Shown here one piece after another: positions 6,347-16,613 of a stretch of 21,414 nucleotides of DNA; within the stretch, counting starts at the first letter, position 1, and each line of letters opens with the position of its first letter. A program made the translations under genes and the position numbers. The notes beneath the pieces are model-generated. The model had not been told where the DNA came from. It worked only from the letters and a program-made list of their open reading frames with translations, and did not search any database. The stretch is from contig DNYJ01000029.1 in the NCBI GenBank assembly GCA_003505155.1, positions 1 through 21,414 on the forward strand, written 5' to 3'. This DNA comes from Candidatus Uhrbacteria bacterium (GTDB taxonomy: Bacteria > Patescibacteriota > Patescibacteriia > UBA9934 > UBA10169).

Positions 6347-7834
6347 TTAAATATCCAGTCCCGGTGATTGTTGATGCCAATCCGTCTTCGATTGATAGTA
6401 TGCGCCAGCGCGTAGGAGGGTATATTCATCAAAGGGCTTGCCGATGAGTTGCATCCCAACGGGGAGGTTGTCCACGAAGCCACACGGGAGGGAGATTCCG
6501 GGAAGGCCGGCGAGATTGACGGAGACAGTATAGATGTCGGCCAAGTACATCGTGATTGGATCGTCAAACTTTTCTCCGATGTCCCACGCGACGGATGGCG
6601 AGGTTGGCGTCAGGATCACGTCAACGTCCTGCCCGGCAGAGCCCGGTCCGGCTTTGCCGGAAAACGCCTTGTCAAAATCCTCACGAATCTTCGCGCGTAC
6701 CTGCAGAGCTTTTTTGTAGTACGCATCGTAATAGCCGGACGAGAGAGCGTAGGTGCCAAGCAAAATGCGCCGCTTTGCTTCTCGCCCAAACTGCGCCGAA
6801 CGCGTTTTCACATACCGCTCCTCGAGCGTCGAGCTTTCCTCCGGCTTGCCATAACGCATTCCATCAAATCGCGCCAAGTTCGAGCTCGCCTCGCTTGGCA
6901 TGATGACATAGTACGCCGCGAGCGCGTACTCGGTATGCGGAAGAGAAATCTCGATGATCTCAGCTCCTCCTTTCGCAAGCACGTCTCGCGCCTCCTCCAC
7001 CCGAGCGCGCACCTCCGCATCCATGCCTTCCATGAAATATTCTTTCGGGATGCCGATTTTGAGCCCTTTTATATCCTCCGAGATGAGTTCCGGAATCGTC
7101 ACATCTGTCTCCACGCTCGTCGCGTCACGCGGATCGCGTCCGCCGATCACTTCAAGAATGAGCGCGATGTCTTTCGCGTCACGAGCAAACACGCCGATCT
7201 GATCCAAGCTCGAAGCAAGCGCGATGAGTCCGTAACGCGACACACGGCCATAGGTCGGTTTGAGTCCGACGATGCCGGTGAGACTGGCCGGTTGGCGAAC
7301 CGACCCGCCCGTGTCCGATCCGAGCGCGACAGGAACAAGCCCAGCCGCTACAGCCGCCGCGGAACCGCCCGACGATCCGCCTGGCACCTTGTTCGTGTTC
7401 CATGGATTCTTCGTCGGTCCATAGGCGGAAGTCTCCGTCGAGGAACCCATCGCAAACTCATCCATGTTCGTGCGCCCGAAAATGATCGCGCCGGCTTTTT
7501 TGAGACGCAGGGCAACAGTTGCATCGTATGCCGCTTTGTAATTTGAGAGGATCTTCGAGCCGGCCGATGCCGTATGACCCTTCACTAAAATACAGTCCTT
7601 TACCCCGATCGGAATGCCCGCTAAGACTGGGAGCTCCTTTCCATCCGCCCGCGCCTTGTCCCAAATGCGCGCCTGCGCCATCGCCTCGTCCTGATAAATT
7701 TCAACAAAGGCGTTCAACGCGCCATTCAGTTCTTCGCACCGCCCAAGACAGGCTTTGACGATCTCAACAGAGGTCGTCTCCCCCGTCTCCATCGCTCGTT
7801 TCAGTTCGTTTATCGTCGCTGTAGCAAAATTCAT
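6347..7834 (-). CDS. gatA: Glutamyl-tRNA(Gln)/aspartyl-tRNA(Asn) amidotransferase subunit A
   Basis: GatA is the glutaminase/amidase subunit of GatCAB, which converts Glu-tRNA(Gln) (and often Asp-tRNA(Asn)) to the amidated form. The amidase triad is visible: Lys79 in GIPIGVKD, cis-Ser154 in PGGSSGGSAA and the nucleophile Ser178 in GSDTGGSVRQPAS. The length of 495 residues is close to normal. The start ATG overlaps the gatC stop (ATGA, 7831-7834), so the two are coupled; gatB is not in the window. An in-frame palindromic element inserts about ten residues (SGKAGPGSAG) just before the conserved VDVILTPTSPSVAW. Confidence 0.98.
   Translation of the reverse strand: MNFATATINELKRAMETGETTSVEIVKACLGRCEELNGALNAFVEIYQDEAMAQARIWDKARADGKELPVLAGIPIGVKDCILVKGHTASAGSKILSNYKAAYDATVALRLKKAGAIIFGRTNMDEFAMGSSTETSAYGPTKNPWNTNKVPGGSSGGSAAAVAAGLVPVALGSDTGGSVRQPASLTGIVGLKPTYGRVSRYGLIALASSLDQIGVFARDAKDIALILEVIGGRDPRDATSVETDVTIPELISEDIKGLKIGIPKEYFMEGMDAEVRARVEEARDVLAKGGAEIIEISLPHTEYALAAYYVIMPSEASSNLARFDGMRYGKPEESSTLEERYVKTRSAQFGREAKRRILLGTYALSSGYYDAYYKKALQVRAKIREDFDKAFSGKAGPGSAGQDVDVILTPTSPSVAWDIGEKFDDPITMYLADIYTVSVNLAGLPGISLPCGFVDNLPVGMQLIGKPFDEYTLLRAGAYYQSKTDWHQQSPGLDI
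6633..6660. repeat. Palindromic element inside gatA
   Basis: CCGGCAGAGCC (6633-6643) pairs with GGCTTTGCCGG (6650-6660) around a six-base loop, with one G-T pair. It continues on the plus strand as GGAAAACGCC, the same junction found beside the hairpin in gatC (GGAAAACACC). It is read in frame as the SGKAGPGSAG loop of GatA. Confidence 0.7.
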
Positions 7835-8211
7835 AACGCTTCATCTCTATCACTCACGACAGAGCCGTGTCCCCGGCTACTCGCTTTGCTCGGCCGGGTC
7901 GGGCTTCGCGGGACGGCTCTGCCGGAAAACACCGCCGGAACCGCGTTCAGATCCCCCACCCGCTCCGGAAACGCATCAATGAGCAAACGGCGGTCATCCT
8001 CGCTCACGTTCACCGCCTCGTCTTCCCTCCACGTGTTGACCACGTCAACCGCATACGCCATCTCGGGAGCGTCAGCAGGAAGTTCGAGCTCGCGAAGCTT
8101 GTCAATATATTCAACGATCGAGACGATCTGTCCCGGAAGTGTCTTACGCTCTTCCTCACTCATCTCGAGTTTGGCAAGCGCCGCCAGTTTGTCGATTGCT
8201 TCTTGTTGCAT
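7831..8211 (-). CDS. gatC: Amidotransferase subunit C with repeat-derived C-terminal tail
   Basis: GatC is a small helical belt that holds GatA and GatB together. The core is standard: IDKLAALAKLEMSEEE, then IVSIVEYIDKLREL, then the extended segment ending LNAVPAVF, where family members normally stop (about 95 residues). Here the frame continues for about 30 more residues rich in Ser, Arg, Gly and Pro. These are encoded by a palindromic element (7860-7921) with a third-family junction. The stop overlaps the gatA start by four bases, so coupling is kept. The upstream gap to ligA (118 bases) holds another palindromic element. The tail is probably unstructured, and its effect on GatCAB assembly is unknown. 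Confidence 0.95.
   Translation of the reverse strand: MQQEAIDKLAALAKLEMSEEERKTLPGQIVSIVEYIDKLRELELPADAPEMAYAVDVVNTWREDEAVNVSEDDRRLLIDAFPERVGDLNAVPAVFSGRAVPRSPTRPSKASSRGHGSVVSDRDEAL
7860..7921. repeat. Palindromic element forming the gatC C-terminal extension
   Basis: CAGAGCCGTGTCCC (7860-7873) is inverted as GGGACGGCTCTG (7910-7921), with a two-base bulge. On the plus strand it is followed by CCGGAAAACACCGCC (7922-7936), close to the junction in gatA and to the hairpin arm at 1389-1400. The whole element is translated in frame. Confidence 0.7.
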
Positions 8212-8260
8212 AAACCCGACATCACGCGAGGAAATCGTTCATCATCCCCAGCGATGGCCT

Positions 8261-8314
8261 GCGATTGCCGTCAAATTTTGAGAGTTTACGGTTCAAAATT
8301 TCGGCGGCAATCGC
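8261..8314. repeat. AAATTTTGA-type palindromic element between gatC and ligA
   Basis: The outer stem is GCGATTGCC (8261-8269) with GGCAATCGC (8306-8314); the inner stem is AAATTTTGA (8273-8281) with TCAAAATTT (8293-8301). The inner sequences TCAAATTTTGAGAG and CGGTTCAAAATTTCGGC recur in mnmA (18621-18676 and 19210-19299), each time with different outer arms. It fills about half of the 118-base gap between ligA and gatC. Confidence 0.88.
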
Positions 8315-8329
8315 CCTCCGACACCCATC

Positions 8330-11199
<2,870 letters not shown>

Positions 11200-11218
11200 A
11201 AGTTTGTATTCCTCATCC

Positions 11219-11722
11219 TTAATCCGGACACGCCTCCGAACGAATCCCAGTTTCCGGAATCAAACAATTTGCACCCTTTTCAATCCCCGCTTCCTTGATG
11301 CTGTGCTCCAGTTCAAACCCGAGACGGTAACTTCCACCCTGGCCGACGGATGTGTAGCAATAGCCGGCTTGCGGAGGAACCCCGCAGACAACATCGCGCC
11401 CAATACCTTTTGTAAACTCCAAGGGCACCACTTCCATAAAGACACTCGACGCTCCCTGACAGCTTGCCGCAAACCCGGCGGTTGAAAGACATCGGCTCGC
11501 CGTGGGATCGCCAAGACGGAGACTCTCATGCAGAGGATACTGATTCACCGTTTTGAAATGGTCCTCAAGCGCGCTCTGGAGCATTCGCACATCCGACAGG
11601 CGTTTGGCATCGCGCATTTTACTACGCGCCGAACCGATGGCAATCGCCGAAAGCGTTCCAAGCAGTCCGATTAATCCGACGACGATCAAGATCTCGATCA
11701 GTGTAAAACCTTTCTTGTTCAT
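11219..11722 (-). CDS. Type IV pilin / type II secretion pseudopilin (PulG-like)
   Basis: A short positive leader MNKKG is followed by the class III cleavage site G|FTLIE with Glu at mature position 5, and by a hydrophobic helix (ILIVVGLIGLLGTLSAIAIG) that both anchors and assembles the subunit. A helical stem (MRDAKRLSDVRMLQSALEDHF) and a globular domain with several Cys (CLSTAG, ASCQG, VVCG, GYCYTS) complete 167 residues. The neighbouring pilD would process it. It lies 8 bases after a receiver-domain gene. Whether it is a major pilin or a minor pseudopilin cannot be decided. Confidence 0.94.
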   Translation of the reverse strand: MNKKGFTLIEILIVVGLIGLLGTLSAIAIGSARSKMRDAKRLSDVRMLQSALEDHFKTVNQYPLHESLRLGDPTASRCLSTAGFAASCQGASSVFMEVVPLEFTKGIGRDVVCGVPPQAGYCYTSVGQGGSYRLGFELEHSIKEAGIEKGANCLIPETGIRSEACPD

Positions 11723-11730
11723 AGGTGAGG

Positions 11731-12105
11731 TTATTGTAGCACAGCTTTTTTGACTTTCCGAACCGCTTCGATGGGGACAAAGTGTCCTTTGATGAGATAG
11801 TCCGTCGCGCCGGCGGCAAAGGCGCGCGCGATGTGCTCCCGTGCGGCAAGCGCCGTGAGAACAAAGATGGGAACTGCGAACGTCTTGGGATCGCTGCGGA
11901 GTTCATGGATAAAATCGAACCCGCTTTCTTGATCCACCGCCACATCCACCACCACAGCTTTCGGAACCGACTTCTTAATACTCTTGCGAGCCGAGGAAAG
12001 CGTCTCCGCCACCTGCGTCTGCAAATGCTCGGAGGCAAATTTCGCGGCGTAGATGCCGGCAAGATACGCATCGGGTTCGATGAGAAGAATGTGTTTACCT
12101 CGCAT
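11731..12105 (-). CDS. Single-domain response regulator (CheY-like receiver)
   Basis: This is a stand-alone receiver domain of 124 residues with no output domain. The likely phospho-acceptor is Asp54 (VVVDVAVD), with Thr84 (FVLTALA) and Lys106 (DYLIKG) as the switch residues. The acidic pocket reads IEPD (Glu10, Asp12), in place of the common D-D pair. Placement between pilM and the pseudopilin, with gaps of 3 and 8 bases, suggests a role in pilus control, as with PilG/PilH-like receivers. No histidine kinase is in the window. The call is confident; the pathway is inference. Confidence 0.92.
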   Translation of the reverse strand: MRGKHILLIEPDAYLAGIYAAKFASEHLQTQVAETLSSARKSIKKSVPKAVVVDVAVDQESGFDFIHELRSDPKTFAVPIFVLTALAAREHIARAFAAGATDYLIKGHFVPIEAVRKVKKAVLQ

Positions 12106-12108
12106 ACC

Positions 12109-13239
12109 CTATTCGAGATCCCGCATGGCAAGGCCGACGGCGATCGAAAGGCTTGGACCGACGGTATCCAAAAGCAGACGGAGATCTTCCGGAACCGTCA
12201 CGCGCGCCCATGGGTCGCCGACATACGTGTTGAGATTCAAGGCGTTCACGAAAAACTCCACCATACCGGGCAAGTGAGCCGAGCCTCCCGTGAGAACGAT
12301 TTTTTCAACGCGCTTGTTGTCGGAAAGCTCCTGTCGCTTGTATTGATCGAACACATACGACACTTCGTTGCGAAGCTGTCCAAAAACCTGCTCGACCAGC
12401 TTAGGCGCCAACCCCGAAAGCTCGCTCATGGCGAGATCGAACTTGATCTGTTCCGCCTCCGCCGCTTCCACGCCCAAAGTCTTCCCGACCGCCTGCGTAA
12501 AGTCCATGCCGCCCACCTGCACGCTCCTCGTAAAAAACGGAATGCCCTTCTCCACAACCGTCAGGTTCGTGCGCCGCGCGCCCATGTCAACGAGGAGGAC
12601 GGTCGAACGATCCTTGCCGATGAGAGAACGGATCAGGCCGAAGGACTCGATATCGAGCGCGAGAAGTTCCACGCCGGCGCCTTTGAAAATCTCGACGTAG
12701 TTCTGCACAAGCGACCGCGGCGCCGCGGAAATAAGGACGCGGACATTCTTTTGTTTTTTCGGCGCCTCAATTTTTTCGTCTTTCCCTTCCTCTCCATCTT
12801 TTTTCCTTTTTCCAACCTCCTTCTTCAAGACGCTCTCCTTCTTCACCGGATCCACAAACGTGGAAGACAGCACCATCTCCTCAAGAGGCATGGATACAAG
12901 TTTGCGCGCTTGAGCTTCGATGATGGGTTTCGCTTCCTCCTGATTCTTCGGTTCCGGAATGGCAATAACGGAGGAGTACACGCTTGAAACGGGAAGCGAC
13001 ACCATCGCTCGACGGCTTTTGGCTCCGGAAGCTTTGATCAGCTCTTTTAATACGGAGGACGCTCGCGCGGGATCCTGAATCAAAAGATTTCCCTCTCCAC
13101 CCGGGATAGCGTCGGTAAATCCATACGTCAAAAGACGCGCGCGGCCACCTGCGGCCGAGAGTTCGACGAGTTTGATCCCGGACGCGCCGATATCAACGCC
13201 CAAATACGCCTTCGCTTGTTTTTTTCCAAAGAGTTTCAT
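12109..13239 (-). CDS. pilM: Type IV pilus assembly protein PilM
   Basis: PilM is an actin-like (ASKHA) ATPase-fold protein that links the cytoplasmic pilus machinery to PilN/PilO. The phosphate-1 loop is GVDIGASGIKLVEL, phosphate-2 is LLVDMGARRTNLTVV and the adenosine motif is LTGGSAHLPG near the C terminus. A strongly charged insert (KKEVGKRKKDGEEGKDEK) lies in the middle and is probably a flexible linker. ATG 13239 gives MKLFGKKQAKAYLGVDIG, typical of the family, with AGGAGG only one base upstream, so the effective spacing is unusual. A frame extending to 13284 overlaps rnhA and is not used. PilN/PilO are not seen here. Confidence 0.95.
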   Translation of the reverse strand: MKLFGKKQAKAYLGVDIGASGIKLVELSAAGGRARLLTYGFTDAIPGGEGNLLIQDPARASSVLKELIKASGAKSRRAMVSLPVSSVYSSVIAIPEPKNQEEAKPIIEAQARKLVSMPLEEMVLSSTFVDPVKKESVLKKEVGKRKKDGEEGKDEKIEAPKKQKNVRVLISAAPRSLVQNYVEIFKGAGVELLALDIESFGLIRSLIGKDRSTVLLVDMGARRTNLTVVEKGIPFFTRSVQVGGMDFTQAVGKTLGVEAAEAEQIKFDLAMSELSGLAPKLVEQVFGQLRNEVSYVFDQYKRQELSDNKRVEKIVLTGGSAHLPGMVEFFVNALNLNTYVGDPWARVTVPEDLRLLLDTVGPSLSIAVGLAMRDLE

Positions 13240-13255
13240 TCCTCCTAGTTTACTC

Positions 13256-13672
13256 TTATTTAGACTCCCGATCCAAAACTTCATTCACAACCGCATCCGC
13301 TTCCTTGTTGAACGCGCGCTTGACATGACGAAACGTCACGCGGCGAAACGCCGGACGTAGATGGTAGATTTCCAGAAATCGCTCCGCAATTCCCCGATTC
13401 TTCACCTTGTATTCTCCGTTGAGCTGTTTGACCGCCAGCTCCGAATCCATCACGACTTCGACGATTTCCGCTCCGAGTTCCTTCGCTCGCGTCAGTCCGA
13501 TGATGATCGCCGTATATTCCGCCTGGTTGTTCGTCGTTTCGCCCAAAAACTTTCCCGTGCGCTCAAGCTCGCGCTCGTTTCCATCCTCGTCCAATTCTTT
13601 CAAAACCGCTCCCGAAGCCGCCGGCCCCGGGTTTCCTCTCGATCCTCCGTCGGTGTAGATGCGTAAATTCAT
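13256..13672 (-). CDS. rnhA: Ribonuclease HI family protein
   Basis: RNase H cuts RNA in RNA-DNA hybrids. The acidic active site is visible: Asp8 in IYTDGGSRGNPGPAA, Glu in NNQAEYTAIIIGL, Asp in VVMDSELAVKQL and the final Asp in FNKEADAVVNEV. At 138 residues it is the short form common in bacteria and archaea (RNase HI without the basic protrusion). It may assist RecJ, whose stop overlaps its start as ATGA (13669-13672). pilM follows 16 bases after its stop. Confidence 0.95.
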   Translation of the reverse strand: MNLRIYTDGGSRGNPGPAASGAVLKELDEDGNERELERTGKFLGETTNNQAEYTAIIIGLTRAKELGAEIVEVVMDSELAVKQLNGEYKVKNRGIAERFLEIYHLRPAFRRVTFRHVKRAFNKEADAVVNEVLDRESK

Positions 13673-15408
13673 AACTTCACATCAACAAGTCTCAACTGCA
13701 CGCTCCGGTATCCGTTCCAAATATTTATGCCCAACTCGTAGACGACATCTATTCTATCACCCGCGGATATCTCCTCCAAAAGATTCCCGTAGCCGAATCC
13801 GATCGCGTCCAGTGTTCTGTCTCCTTCCTCATCGGAGAGAGCCAGCTTCAGATGCTGATGTTCCTTTCCAACAGGCGCGACGCGCACGACTCGCACACGG
13901 CGAGAGACGAAGAGCGGCTGGGGATTTTTTTCGCCGAAGGGAGCAAGCGCCTTGATGCGTTCAACCAGAGCCTCGTCAATATCGCGAAGCTCTATCTCGA
14001 CGTCCGCCGAAAGCCTCGATGTCAACACATCGTTGGAGAGTGTTTCTTCCGCCATGATGCTCGCGATCTCCATCGCTTTATGAAACTGATCCTCTCCCAT
14101 CGCTGTAAAGCCACAAGCTTGGGGGTGTCCGCCGAACTTGAGCAAGTGCTCGCGTGCGGCGTGAAGCGGACGAGTCATGTCAAATCCCGGCACCGAACGT
14201 CCCGAGCCGACAAACCGATCTCCGTGCCGCGCGGCCGCGAACACCGGCCGGCCGAAATCCGAAACGAGCTTCCCCGCTACAAGACCGACGAGTCCAAGCG
14301 GCCACCCATCGCCCCAAACAACGATGAGCTTGCCCTGCCCAGAGACCATCGCCTTCGCCCGCGCATACAAGGCGTCGCTCTCGCGCTGGCGGTCGCGGTT
14401 CGTGCCGTCGAGGTTTGCGGCCAGCATAGCGGAAACGATATCGTCTTCCTCCACGAGCGTCTCAAACGCGTGGCGCGCGTGCGTCATGCGTCCGGCCGCA
14501 TTGATCCTGGGACCGATCTGAAATCCAATGTTCCACGTGTCTACAGACGTCTTGTTTGCGCCTGAAATCTCAATCAGACGTTTGAGACCCGGGCGTCGCG
14601 TCTTATTCAAGACGGTGAGCCCGTAAGTTTCGAGCGCGCGATTTTCTCCCAGAAGCGGCATCACGTCCGTCACCGTCGCGATCGCGACGAGATCAAGGAG
14701 CCATTTCTCACAGCCCTCGGGAACCTTAAAACCGCGCTTTCGAGCCTCGTCCAAGAGACCCCATGCAAGTTTGGAAGCGACTCCCGTACCGCAGAGATGC
14801 TTATTGGGATACGTTTCGCCAGGGACGAGAGGATGAAGAAGAATGGCCGACGAAGGAAGTTCATCGGGCAGAACATGGTGGTCGCAGACGATCGTGTCGA
14901 GTCCGAGCTCGCGCGCGCGGTCAATGGACGCCTTGTTCGAAATGCCGCAGTCCACCGTGATGATGAGCTTCACCCCTTCCGCCGCAAACGCCTCGGCGGT
15001 CGGAAGCGCAAAGCCGTAGCCGTCACGCTCGCGGTCAGGAAGAAAGACAGAGACGAGCGACTCGTCGGGAGCCGAATCGTTCGGCCACGCTCGGATGATG
15101 TCTCGCAGGGCGGTGTAAAGAACTGAAGCGCCGCAGATACCGTCCGCATCGTAGTCTCCATGGATACGAATCGCCTCGCCTGTTTCGAGAGCCTGAAAGA
15201 CACGCTCGACCGCCTTCTGCATCTGCGAAAACATCTCCGGTGAGTGAACATCCCGCTCATAGTTTGGCGAAAGAAAACGCTCGATCTCCCCCCGATCCCG
15301 AAGCCCGCGATGGTAAAGCAACTGCAAAACAACCGGATGCAGATCCGGATGTTTCTTCGTGAAGTCGGCGGGGACCATCTCGGGCAGGACCCAGAGCTTT
15401 TCACTCAT
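13669..15408 (-). CDS. recJ: Single-stranded-DNA-specific exonuclease RecJ
   Basis: RecJ is a 5'-3' single-strand DNA exonuclease in recombination and repair. DHH phosphoesterase motifs are seen in order: GDYDADGICGASVL (I), ITVDCGIS (II), IVCDHHVLPDE (III, the DHH) and LVAIATVTDVMPLLGENR (IV). The DHHA1 motif FGGHPQACGF and a C-terminal OB-like region follow. ATG at 15408 (MSEKLWVLPE) gives 579 residues, a typical length. A frame extending to 15483 would overlap a small membrane-peptide gene and is not supported by homology expectations. The gene starts two bases after that small gene and is coupled to rnhA. Confidence 0.97.
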   Translation of the reverse strand: MSEKLWVLPEMVPADFTKKHPDLHPVVLQLLYHRGLRDRGEIERFLSPNYERDVHSPEMFSQMQKAVERVFQALETGEAIRIHGDYDADGICGASVLYTALRDIIRAWPNDSAPDESLVSVFLPDRERDGYGFALPTAEAFAAEGVKLIITVDCGISNKASIDRARELGLDTIVCDHHVLPDELPSSAILLHPLVPGETYPNKHLCGTGVASKLAWGLLDEARKRGFKVPEGCEKWLLDLVAIATVTDVMPLLGENRALETYGLTVLNKTRRPGLKRLIEISGANKTSVDTWNIGFQIGPRINAAGRMTHARHAFETLVEEDDIVSAMLAANLDGTNRDRQRESDALYARAKAMVSGQGKLIVVWGDGWPLGLVGLVAGKLVSDFGRPVFAAARHGDRFVGSGRSVPGFDMTRPLHAAREHLLKFGGHPQACGFTAMGEDQFHKAMEIASIMAEETLSNDVLTSRLSADVEIELRDIDEALVERIKALAPFGEKNPQPLFVSRRVRVVRVAPVGKEHQHLKLALSDEEGDRTLDAIGFGYGNLLEEISAGDRIDVVYELGINIWNGYRSVQLRLVDVKL

Positions 15409-15410
15409 AC

Positions 15411-15512
15411 CTAGAGACTGAACGGCGTTACGAACGTCAGGAGGATGAAGCTCACAATGATGAGAACAGAAACAATCGTCCACGCTTTTCTAAACCATTT
15501 CCTCTGGCGCAT
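15411..15512 (-). CDS. Small single-helix membrane protein (33 residues)
   Basis: This short frame starts with ATG three bases after the stop of the caspase-like gene and ends with TAG two bases before the recJ ATG, so it fits tightly in the operon. The product begins MRQRKWFRKAWTIVSVLI: a basic N terminus followed by about 19 hydrophobic residues (13-31), consistent with one membrane helix with the N terminus inside. I know no named family. Similar short basic-plus-hydrophobic peptides are common in CPR genomes, but coding remains inferred from fit and composition. Confidence 0.6.
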   Translation of the reverse strand: MRQRKWFRKAWTIVSVLIIVSFILLTFVTPFSL

Positions 15513-15515
15513 ATC

Positions 15516-16163
15516 TTAAATCTTCGCTGAACCGTTTCCCAAACAGACTTGATGCCGCATATTCCAAAAGAGATATCGAATGGCAGCGCTTTCCCGATCC
15601 GTCGCTTCGCTTGTGAGTAATTTACGCATACTCCTAGCAAACGACTGTCTCGAATTCTCATGTGCCTCCTTGGCGGTATGTCCCTTCAGAAGAGACAGGG
15701 CAACCTGATTCGACGATGTGGAAAAATGTGCGGCTAACTCATCTTGCCCCGGGCGTGTCCGCATGGCTTCATCAAAAAGGAAGATAAATTCCTCTCGATA
15801 GCCGATATAAGCGTCGGCACCGTGCGCCACGGCTTGCACCCCGAGTGTCTTGCCGGAACTGCATGACAAAGCATAGGTAACCGCTCCCTTGAGTACATCG
15901 GCATTCACACCCACTTCTACAAGCGGTTCCTCATTTTGTCCGGTTATTGCATCGGCAGAACCATGTCCGTTCAGAAACAAAAAAGACGGCTTATGTTTCC
16001 GCACCATGCCTTCGAATTCTCTTCGGTTTGCGCGTTTACCAACTAAATCTAAAACCGTGAAGCCTTTTTGTTCCGCGACTTTGATCACGTCTTTAGCCCA
16101 TACGGAAACGTATCGGGTTGTTCGATCGAAATTAGGCCGAGTCACCAATAAACGCTTATTCAT
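15516..16163 (-). CDS. Caspase-like / CHAT-like cysteine peptidase (clan CD fold, predicted)
   Basis: From ATG 16163 the protein has 215 residues. A hydrophobic strand SFLFLNGHGS ends in the candidate catalytic His67. Thirty-four residues later ALSCSSGKTLG places Cys101 at the end of the next strand. This His-Gly then Cys spacing is characteristic of clan CD peptidases (caspase, CHAT, gingipain/C25). The C-terminal part is helical and ends NMRHQVCLGNG. There is no signal peptide. The start overlaps the upstream 69-residue gene by eight bases, and the frame extending to 16226 is not used. Substrate and role are unknown; the neighbouring small proteins are the obvious candidates for substrate, inhibitor or sensor. 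Confidence 0.8.
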   Translation of the reverse strand: MNKRLLVTRPNFDRTTRYVSVWAKDVIKVAEQKGFTVLDLVGKRANRREFEGMVRKHKPSFLFLNGHGSADAITGQNEEPLVEVGVNADVLKGAVTYALSCSSGKTLGVQAVAHGADAYIGYREEFIFLFDEAMRTRPGQDELAAHFSTSSNQVALSLLKGHTAKEAHENSRQSFARSMRKLLTSEATDRESAAIRYLFWNMRHQVCLGNGSAKI

Positions 16164-16365
16164 AGAAAACACCTGTTTTGAGAGCTTGCAGAAATTGCAT
16201 CTCTGCATCGATAATTGTCTGTCCAATCATATCCCCATTCTTCACATGACTGATGAGCTCTTGTTTGTTCAATTCACCTGCAAAACCAATCGACATACCC
16301 GTATCTTCCGGCAAGGTTTCAAGACGAGCAAGGACGATTTGTCTAATTTCATCTTCAAGCGTCAT
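16156..16365 (-). CDS. Small acidic protein, 69 residues, cassette with caspase-like peptidase
   Basis: I do not recognise a family. It begins MTLEDEIRQIVLARLETLPED, continues with MSIGFAGELNKQELISHV and ends FLQALKTGVFYE; predicted mainly helical and soluble. The segment GELNKQELISHVKNGDMIGQ looks like a defined domain rather than chance. Its stop lies within the start region of the caspase-like gene (8-base overlap), so the two should be translated together. It starts five bases after the upstream small gene. Possible roles are an adaptor, inhibitor or substrate of the peptidase, all inference. Confidence 0.75.
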   Translation of the reverse strand: MTLEDEIRQIVLARLETLPEDTGMSIGFAGELNKQELISHVKNGDMIGQTIIDAEMQFLQALKTGVFYE

Positions 16366-16370
16366 AACAT

Positions 16371-16559
16371 TTAAATGATGTTTAACTCTATCAACTTCTT
16401 CAAAATCTCCACCCCAAGTAACGTCTCATTCTCCACTTCTACATAGGCAACATTCCAAGTAATAGGACCCTTCTCCGGTAAAACCAAAATGATCTCGCCC
16501 CGTAAATTAAGGGGGAGATTTGCATAAACTTTTAGGAGTTTTTCTTTGTCAAACAGCAT
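16371..16559 (-). CDS. Small protein, about 62 residues, first gene of the caspase-like cassette
   Basis: Starting at ATG 16559 (or a TTG at 16568 adding three residues), the product runs MLFDKEKLLKVYANLPLNLR and later contains GPITWNVAYVEVENETLLG and a C-terminal helix ILKKLIELNII. Its alternation of a short helix, two strands and a helix suggests a compact folded domain. I know no named family. An extended -10 promoter lies 32 bases upstream, so the cassette can be transcribed apart from lepA. The stop is five bases before the next ATG. Confidence 0.75.
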   Translation of the reverse strand: MLFDKEKLLKVYANLPLNLRGEIILVLPEKGPITWNVAYVEVENETLLGVEILKKLIELNII

Positions 16560-16590
16560 ACGATCCAAATGATCATCACTCGGTGTTGTT

Positions 16591-16599
16591 ATTATATCA
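16591..16599 (-). promoter_or_regulatory. Extended -10 promoter for the caspase-like cassette
   Basis: On the minus strand the sequence reads TGATATAAT, a perfect TATAAT with the TGn extension, lying between the lepA stop (16614) and the first small gene. Transcription would start near 16584. No good -35 hexamer is seen at the right spacing, which an extended -10 can tolerate. Confidence 0.6.
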
Positions 16600-16613
16600 T
16601 GAGAAGATAACGT

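Noticed and set aside
13240..13284. Longer PilM start overlapping rnhA
   Set aside because: The added 15 residues are not typical of PilM, and the ATG at 13239 gives the expected N terminus directly after AGGAGG.
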